Source of the DNA: Planctomycetia bacterium
GTDB lineage: Bacteria; Planctomycetota; Planctomycetia; Pirellulales; Thermoguttaceae
Reading direction: 5' to 3'
Length of the DNA: 64,000 nt
NCBI GenBank assembly: GCA_030535245.1
Contig: JAUNBJ010000003.1
Coordinates: 15,304 to 79,303 of the forward strand
Part shown: piece by piece, positions 59,618 through 64,000 of the stretch
Layout of the letters: each line of letters begins with the position of its first letter
Position numbering within the stretch: the first letter of the stretch is position 1
Notes under the pieces: generated by a model
The model's database searches: none
Seen by the model: the letters and a program-made list of their open reading frames with translations, nothing else
Told to the model about the DNA's origin: nothing
Translations under genes and position numbers: made by a program

Positions 59618-59922
59618 TCTTTCCCCTTTTCATTCGTAAACGATTCCGCCGGAACCCCCTGCGAATTACGCAACGTCCCCCGCTGTGCCTGATAACGCAC
59701 AAACTTCGGCTTCGGAACCTCCTCGCTGACTAATTCCACCGAATCCGCCCCCATGATACGCCCCGCCACCGGATAAAATTTCTTCCGCGCCCCGGCAATC
59801 TCAAAACCCTCGACCGCTCCCCCCGGAACCGCCGCACGCAGCCCCGTCCCCACGTTGCTGAAACGAACGCTGACAATATCGCAGAAAATTTCCACTTCAC
59901 ACATCTGAGGTGCCGGCTTCAT
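59614..59922 (-). CDS. Small protein resembling the C-terminal domain of sialate O-acetylesterase
   Basis: A 102-residue protein. The sequence VSVRFSNVGTGLRAAV, GFEIAGARKKFYPVAGRI, SVELVSEEVPKPKFVRYQAQ and LRNSQGVPAESFTNE follows the C-terminal beta-sandwich of SGNH sialate O-acetylesterases closely (there: GFEIAGxDxKFxPAxAxI, VxVSSPEVxxPxAVRYAW, NxxGLPAxPF). The catalytic SGNH domain is absent. It has a good AGGAG site before ATG 59922 and a four-base overlap with the protease, so it seems expressed rather than a plain remnant. It may be a stand-alone carbohydrate-binding or structural domain. Confidence 0.65.
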   Translation of the reverse strand: MKPAPQMCEVEIFCDIVSVRFSNVGTGLRAAVPGGAVEGFEIAGARKKFYPVAGRIMGADSVELVSEEVPKPKFVRYQAQRGTLRNSQGVPAESFTNEKGKE

Positions 59923-60023
59923 TGAATGCTCCTGTACTCCAATTCCTAAAAAACGTCCCCTTACCCTTTTATCTTACCGGTTTTTTCCAAAAAAATCAAG
60001 ACGCCCTCCCATGAAAGCGGTTT

Positions 60024-61901
60024 TTAGTGGCTGCTGTAAATCAAATAAAGGATATTCCGCGTCACGGTCATTTCAGGGGTTACGGTCACGGGATTCCCCA
60101 AAACGTCGAACGCCTCGGCAATTTCGTTGGGATTCCCCACAAACCGTGCTTCCCCCGACGGAACCCAGAGCGCCACCCCCACGCGACCGTCCGGACGTTT
60201 CCAGGAAACCTTACACAAATCCCCTTCACGCCAGGTTTTTGAAATCTGCACCGAACCCGCCGGACGCGCCTGGGTCAACGCCCGGTACGCCAGATAGCCG
60301 GTTTTCGGGGTCAAATCCGCATGCGTGATTCCAAAATGGTGTTCGGGATCCACATCGTCCCGCTCGACGGATTGAAATTCGTAATTAAAATATCGTTCCA
60401 CGCCGAACTGGTACGCCAGCAGCATCGACTGTGCCAGAAAAACCCCCTGATTCTCCGGCACGCAGCGGTTGGTGTTCAGAGGAACATCGTTGAGAACCGT
60501 GCTGACGACAATATTTCCATGCGACACGTCGTTATCGAATCGGTAAATCGCCGCTGCGGGCAATGAAAACGTTTCCGTATCGGCCACCAAAAGCGGAATC
60601 ATCCGGTCGCCGGGCCGAAGCCGACTTTCCGTAAGGAAACGATTCCCCTCCGGGATTTTCCGCAGTTTCAACGCGTCGGAAGTGATTTTCAGCGGGGCCT
60701 TTTCCGGGGTGTTGGGCGCGTTCCACCACGCCTGCCAGCCGATCTGGAACTTCTTGCGAATATCCTCGGAACTCCCTTTGCGAACGAGCGTTCCGTCGGC
60801 ATCCTTTTCATAATGGTAGTACATCGGAACCCCCGACAGCAGGCAAAGCGTTCCCCCCCGGCAGACGTACCGGAAAATCGCGTCGGCCTTTTCTGCGGGA
60901 AACGCCTCGTCCGGTGGTAAAAGCAAAACGGGAAATTCGCGTTCGTTCAAATTCTCCAGGTCGTTCAGAGAGAACCTCGAAAACGCCATCCCCTGCGGCA
61001 GCAGATTTTGCCAATCGCCATCCATCCATCGCAGGGACGGGGGAAACGCGGGGTCGTGCAAAACGGCTACTTTCTTTGTAATTCCTTCCGGGAAAAGGAT
61101 TTTGAGCGAAGCGGACAAAATCCCTTTCGTCGTTGCCCCCAGAGCGGGAGGCGTGGCCCAGCCCATTTCCGTAATCCAGATCGGTTTTTGCGGTACGCCG
61201 TATTGGTTCATGAGGGTGCGGAACTGCTCGATGTCGCGTTGAAATTGAGTCACGCTCTCGAACGTCGTCATTCCACCACGATAGGGATGGATGTTCATCA
61301 CGTCGAAATAGGCTCCCGCGCCGGCCTGAAGCGTTTCCTCAAAATATTTCGCGGGAACTCCGGCCAGCCCACCGTACACGACCTGCAAATCGGGGTCGAT
61401 TTCCTTGATGATTTGGTACGTTCGTTTCAGCAACGTGGCATACTCGGCGGCATCGGGTTTTTTCCCCCAGAAATGTTCCAGATTTTCTTCGTTCCAGACC
61501 TCCCAATAGCGAATCCGGTCTTGGTAGCGGGTGACGACACGGCGGACGTATTCCTCCCACAGGTCGAGGTGCTGGATGGTCGGTTTGGCCCAGGCGGTGG
61601 AGTAATCGAGAATCGGCAGAACCGTGATTCCCGCCTTGTCGGCTTCGTCAAGCATACGGTCGAGGTGCTCGAAATGCCATTCGCCCTGGGGCCGCTCCAC
61701 ACCGCTCCACGAGAAATCTGCCCGTGCCCAGCGGATCCCCGCCGCGTGCATGGCGTTCAGGTTCTGCGGCATGGCGAGGTGTTCCTGCCCACCCGCCAGA
61801 TGGGCGCAGGTTCCGTACGGCGAGCCGGTATTCTCCGGAGTTTCCGCGAAAACCAGGGGGAGAATCCCCAACACAACAAACAGAGGAAGCAATTTTTTCA
61901 T
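60024..61901 (-). CDS. Secreted clan GH-A glycoside hydrolase
   Basis: A 625-residue protein with signal peptide MKKLLPLFVVLGILPLVFA. The barrel has GIRWARADFSWSGVERPQGE, the acid/base motif YWEVWNEENLEHFWG with Glu138, NIHPYRGG, and the nucleophile in KPIWITEMGWAT with Glu245. This is the GH5/GH39-type arrangement on beta strands 4 and 7. The C-terminal half is a beta-sandwich-rich region (ADAIFRYVCRGGTLCLLSG suggests a trimerisation-like fold). ATG 61901 follows GGAAAGG; the longer frame is rejected. Substrate unknown; xylan- or glucan-type linkages are possible. Confidence 0.82.
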   Translation of the reverse strand: MKKLLPLFVVLGILPLVFAETPENTGSPYGTCAHLAGGQEHLAMPQNLNAMHAAGIRWARADFSWSGVERPQGEWHFEHLDRMLDEADKAGITVLPILDYSTAWAKPTIQHLDLWEEYVRRVVTRYQDRIRYWEVWNEENLEHFWGKKPDAAEYATLLKRTYQIIKEIDPDLQVVYGGLAGVPAKYFEETLQAGAGAYFDVMNIHPYRGGMTTFESVTQFQRDIEQFRTLMNQYGVPQKPIWITEMGWATPPALGATTKGILSASLKILFPEGITKKVAVLHDPAFPPSLRWMDGDWQNLLPQGMAFSRFSLNDLENLNEREFPVLLLPPDEAFPAEKADAIFRYVCRGGTLCLLSGVPMYYHYEKDADGTLVRKGSSEDIRKKFQIGWQAWWNAPNTPEKAPLKITSDALKLRKIPEGNRFLTESRLRPGDRMIPLLVADTETFSLPAAAIYRFDNDVSHGNIVVSTVLNDVPLNTNRCVPENQGVFLAQSMLLAYQFGVERYFNYEFQSVERDDVDPEHHFGITHADLTPKTGYLAYRALTQARPAGSVQISKTWREGDLCKVSWKRPDGRVGVALWVPSGEARFVGNPNEIAEAFDVLGNPVTVTPEMTVTRNILYLIYSSH

Positions 61902-62018
61902 CAACGTACCTTTCCAAAGGGGAGTCTCTTTTCTTCTTATTTTACCGAGAAGGTGGGGAAATGTCAACGGGAGAAAGAATCGCTTCCGTCGGTATCCTTG
62001 AAAAAAAGGGGGCGGGGC

Positions 62019-62047
62019 TTGCAATTCTGGGGCAAAATCGATACAAT
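62019..62047 (+). promoter_or_regulatory. dapL promoter
   Basis: TTGCAA (62019-62024), 17-bp spacer, TACAAT (62042-62047). Transcription would start near 62054, about 70 bases before the chosen dapL start. Confidence 0.65.
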
Positions 62048-62122
62048 AATATTTTACGAATGCCGATAATAGTAGAAAGCGGCGATTTTTTCCTTTTTCA
62101 GAAAGCGTTTATCATCACAGCC

Positions 62123-63355
62123 ATGGCCGAACCTTATTTTCAGGAATTGTTTGCCGACCGCATCGGCGGAGCTTCTTACGGAAAGTCCAACGACATCTAC
62201 AAGTTTGAGAAGATCAAGCGTGCCAAGCGTCAGGCGTTGGCCGATTTTCCAGAGCGTCACTTGATCGACTTTGGAATTGGAGAGAACGACGTTCCCGCCG
62301 AAAAGCATGTTTGCGAAGCGTTGGCAAGGGAAGTGTTTTTGACGGAGAATCGCGGGTATGCGGACAATGGGATTATCGAATTTAAGGAAGCGGCGGCCCG
62401 GTTTATGAAGCGTCGCTTTGGCGTCGTGCTGGACCCGGTGACGCAGGTCATCCACAGCATCGGAACCAAACCGGCGTTGGCGATGTTGCCGGAGGTGTTC
62501 ATCAATCCGGGCGACATAACGCTCCTGACGGTGCCGGGGTATCCGGTGGCGGGGACCCACACGAAGTATTGCGGCGGCCAGGTGCATCACCTTCCGTTGC
62601 TGGCGGAAAACCATTTCTATCCCGATTTGGACGGCATTCCCGAAGCTATTTTGCAGCGGGCCAAGTTGCTGGTGCTCAATTACCCGAACAGTCCGACGGG
62701 GAAGTACGCCACGGCCGATTTTTACGAAAAGGTGGTGGCGTTCGCCAAAAAGCACCGGATCGTGGTGATTCAGGACGCGGCACACATCATGATGAGTTAC
62801 GAGGATCGGCCACGCAGTTTTCTGGAGACGCCGGGGGCGATGGACGTTGGGGTGGAGATTCATTCCATGTCGAAGGGCTGGAACATGATCGGCTGGCGTA
62901 TGGGCTGGGTATGCGGCAATCCGACGATCGTTCGGGCTTACGGCGACGTGAAGGACAACAGCGATTCGGGGCAGTTCAAGGCGATCCAGAAGGCGGCTGC
63001 GGTGGCGTTGGACGACGATGCGATTCCGGACGCCACGCGAGCGAAGTACCTGCGTCGGCTGAAAAAGCTGGTGGCGATGCTTCGGAGCGTTGGGTTTCAG
63101 TGCGAGGTTCCGGGCGGGTCGTATTTCCTTTACACGCCCAGTCCTGTAGGGTTGGGGGACGGCACGGTTTTTGCCAATGCGGAGGCGTGCAGCCAATATT
63201 TAATACGGAACGGTTCCATTTGTATTGTTCCGTGGGACGATGCCGGAGCGTTCCTGCGGTTTAGCGTCACGTATGTCGCCGAGGATGAGGCGGCGGAAGA
63301 CGCGTTGATGGAGGAGACCCGGCAGCGACTCCAGCGTTTGAATTTGAAATTTTAA
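62123..63355 (+). CDS. dapL: LL-diaminopimelate aminotransferase
   Basis: A 410-residue PLP-dependent class I/II aminotransferase that makes LL-diaminopimelate from tetrahydrodipicolinate, for lysine and peptidoglycan synthesis. Visible features are FADRIGGASYGKSNDIYKFE at the N-terminus, IDFGIGENDVPAE, ENRGYADNGI, VLNYPNSPTGKYA, VIQDAAH and the PLP-binding Lys251 in HSMSKGWNMIGWRMGW. DapL is typical of PVC bacteria and several other groups. The start ATG 62123 has no clear ribosome site; ATG 62060 is in frame, but the extra 21 residues lack family resemblance. Confidence 0.88.
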   Translation: MAEPYFQELFADRIGGASYGKSNDIYKFEKIKRAKRQALADFPERHLIDFGIGENDVPAEKHVCEALAREVFLTENRGYADNGIIEFKEAAARFMKRRFGVVLDPVTQVIHSIGTKPALAMLPEVFINPGDITLLTVPGYPVAGTHTKYCGGQVHHLPLLAENHFYPDLDGIPEAILQRAKLLVLNYPNSPTGKYATADFYEKVVAFAKKHRIVVIQDAAHIMMSYEDRPRSFLETPGAMDVGVEIHSMSKGWNMIGWRMGWVCGNPTIVRAYGDVKDNSDSGQFKAIQKAAAVALDDDAIPDATRAKYLRRLKKLVAMLRSVGFQCEVPGGSYFLYTPSPVGLGDGTVFANAEACSQYLIRNGSICIVPWDDAGAFLRFSVTYVAEDEAAEDALMEETRQRLQRLNLKF

Positions 63356-63392
63356 CCTTTTTCCACGAATTTTTCCACGAAGGAACCACGTT

Positions 63393-64000
63393 ATGAAAAA
63401 ACTCGGAATCGTCGTGATTCTGGCGATGCTTTTGGTTTGGGACACGGGATGTTTCAAGCGGAAGGATTACAGTGCCGGCAAAAAAGTCATTTCGGAGATC
63501 GAGTCGGCCAAGAGTATTTCCGACCCGGGCGAACGGGCGTCGCAGTTGGCGCGTTTGGCGGTCAGCCAGAACGAGCTTTTGAAGGACGCGAAGGGGGCCA
63601 GCCTGACAATCAGCCTTGCGGACAAGGCGTGCGGCGAGATTACGGATCCGATGGCGCGTGTGGGTGCCTATTCCAGCCTGTCGGAATCGTACGTAAAATT
63701 GGGTCGCAGCAGCGGGGCGCGTCAGGCATTGAAGAAGGCGAAGACGGCCATTGAGGAGATGCCGGAAAGCACGTCGCCGGAAGAGCGTGTGGAGGCATTC
63801 GTGGGGTTGGCGTCGGCACAGGGGGCGGTCGGTGGCGTGAACGACGCGACGGCAAGCCTGGAAAGTGCGTACGCGCTAATCGACAAGATGGAAAGCGATA
63901 TCAGCAAGATCGACACGATGATCAAGATCGCGAATGGTTATTGCTCCATGAAAGTAGAAGCCAGCCGGGACGAGATGTTCGCCAAACTGATCGAAACGGC
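63393..64000 (+). CDS. Probable lipoprotein with TPR-like helices, 3' partial
   Basis: The frame is open from ATG 63393 (AAGGA eight bases upstream) to the window edge, 202 codons without stop. The N-terminus MKKLGIVVILAMLLVWDTGC is a signal with a possible but atypical lipobox (Asp at -3). The rest is helical with TPR-like spacing, for example RVGAYSSLSESYVKLGRSSG, EERVEAFVGLASAQGAVGG and KIDTMIKIANGYCSM. It lies 37 bases after dapL. The C-terminus is outside the window. Confidence 0.65.
   Translation, partial: MKKLGIVVILAMLLVWDTGCFKRKDYSAGKKVISEIESAKSISDPGERASQLARLAVSQNELLKDAKGASLTISLADKACGEITDPMARVGAYSSLSESYVKLGRSSGARQALKKAKTAIEEMPESTSPEERVEAFVGLASAQGAVGGVNDATASLESAYALIDKMESDISKIDTMIKIANGYCSMKVEASRDEMFAKLIET

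Noticed and set aside
61724-62122. N-terminal extension of dapL
   Set aside because: Overlaps the divergent glycosidase gene and the promoter, and the residues have no aminotransferase resemblance.

Overview
The window looks like a piece of a planctomycete (PVC superphylum) chromosome. The evidence is four DUF1559 pseudopilins with a prepilin N-terminus and an H-X9-DG C-terminus, three PEP-CTERM surface proteins with passenger-type beta-helix repeats, a Cys/Val/Tyr-rich cell-surface protein, DUF1080 plus Gfo/Idh/MocA partners, DUF4091, DUF4432 and DUF4855 proteins, and an LL-diaminopimelate aminotransferase. The content is mainly breakdown of plant-type or host polysaccharide, with a few housekeeping genes (ndk, pdxA, xseA, nadE, umuD, umuC, a C-terminal protease, dapL). 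I saw no rRNA, tRNA, CRISPR array or transposase gene.

Layout. 1-2367: Cys-rich surface lipoprotein (5' end outside the window), ndk, pdxA, hairpin. 2377-19266: a XylR-like regulator transcribed with an SDR and an SMP-30 lactonase; divergently from it runs a long series of surface protein, lipoprotein, pseudopilin, surface protein, pseudopilin, FAD oxidoreductase, class II aldolase, SMP-30 lactonase and FGGY kinase. 19369-27061: GH127 arabinofuranosidase, a second XylR-like regulator, then DUF1080, Gfo/Idh and HEAT genes. 27120-31545: HAD phosphatase, HldE-type kinase and deoxyhypusine-synthase-like protein packed end to end, then xseA. 31751-38270: a third XylR-like regulator divergent from GH16, followed by surface protein, pseudopilin and lipoprotein. 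38299-43437: a fourth pseudopilin, a PH-domain membrane protein, an SDR and a DUF4855 protein. 43421-53129: a tightly spaced minus-strand operon of two DUF4091 proteins, DUF4432, nadE, a membrane protein and a glycosidase-like protein. 53330-63355: GDD-repeat protein, umuD, umuC, C-terminal protease, a small esterase-like domain protein, a clan GH-A hydrolase and dapL. 63393 to the end: a partial repeat protein.

How it may work together. Two loci share one design: a sugar-sensing XylR-like regulator divergent from an operon that joins secreted beta-helix PEP-CTERM proteins, a DUF1559 pseudopilin and a small lipoprotein to carbohydrate enzymes. The regulatory gaps carry repeats of GCG[CT]nAAAA, often two copies 22 bp apart, the geometry expected for a dimeric AraC-type activator. 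This could be a planctomycete counterpart of a polysaccharide-utilization locus, but that is inference.

The most unusual sequence signals are: GC-rich mosaic DNA repeats that form the N-terminal leaders of all four DUF1559 genes and are translated in different frames; a C12 tract inside regulator 3 and a G9 tract inside a surface-protein gene, both possible phase-variation sites; a MITE-like element with terminal inverted repeats and a 10-bp target duplication; and an FAD oxidoreductase with a beta-helix repeat segment at its C-terminus.
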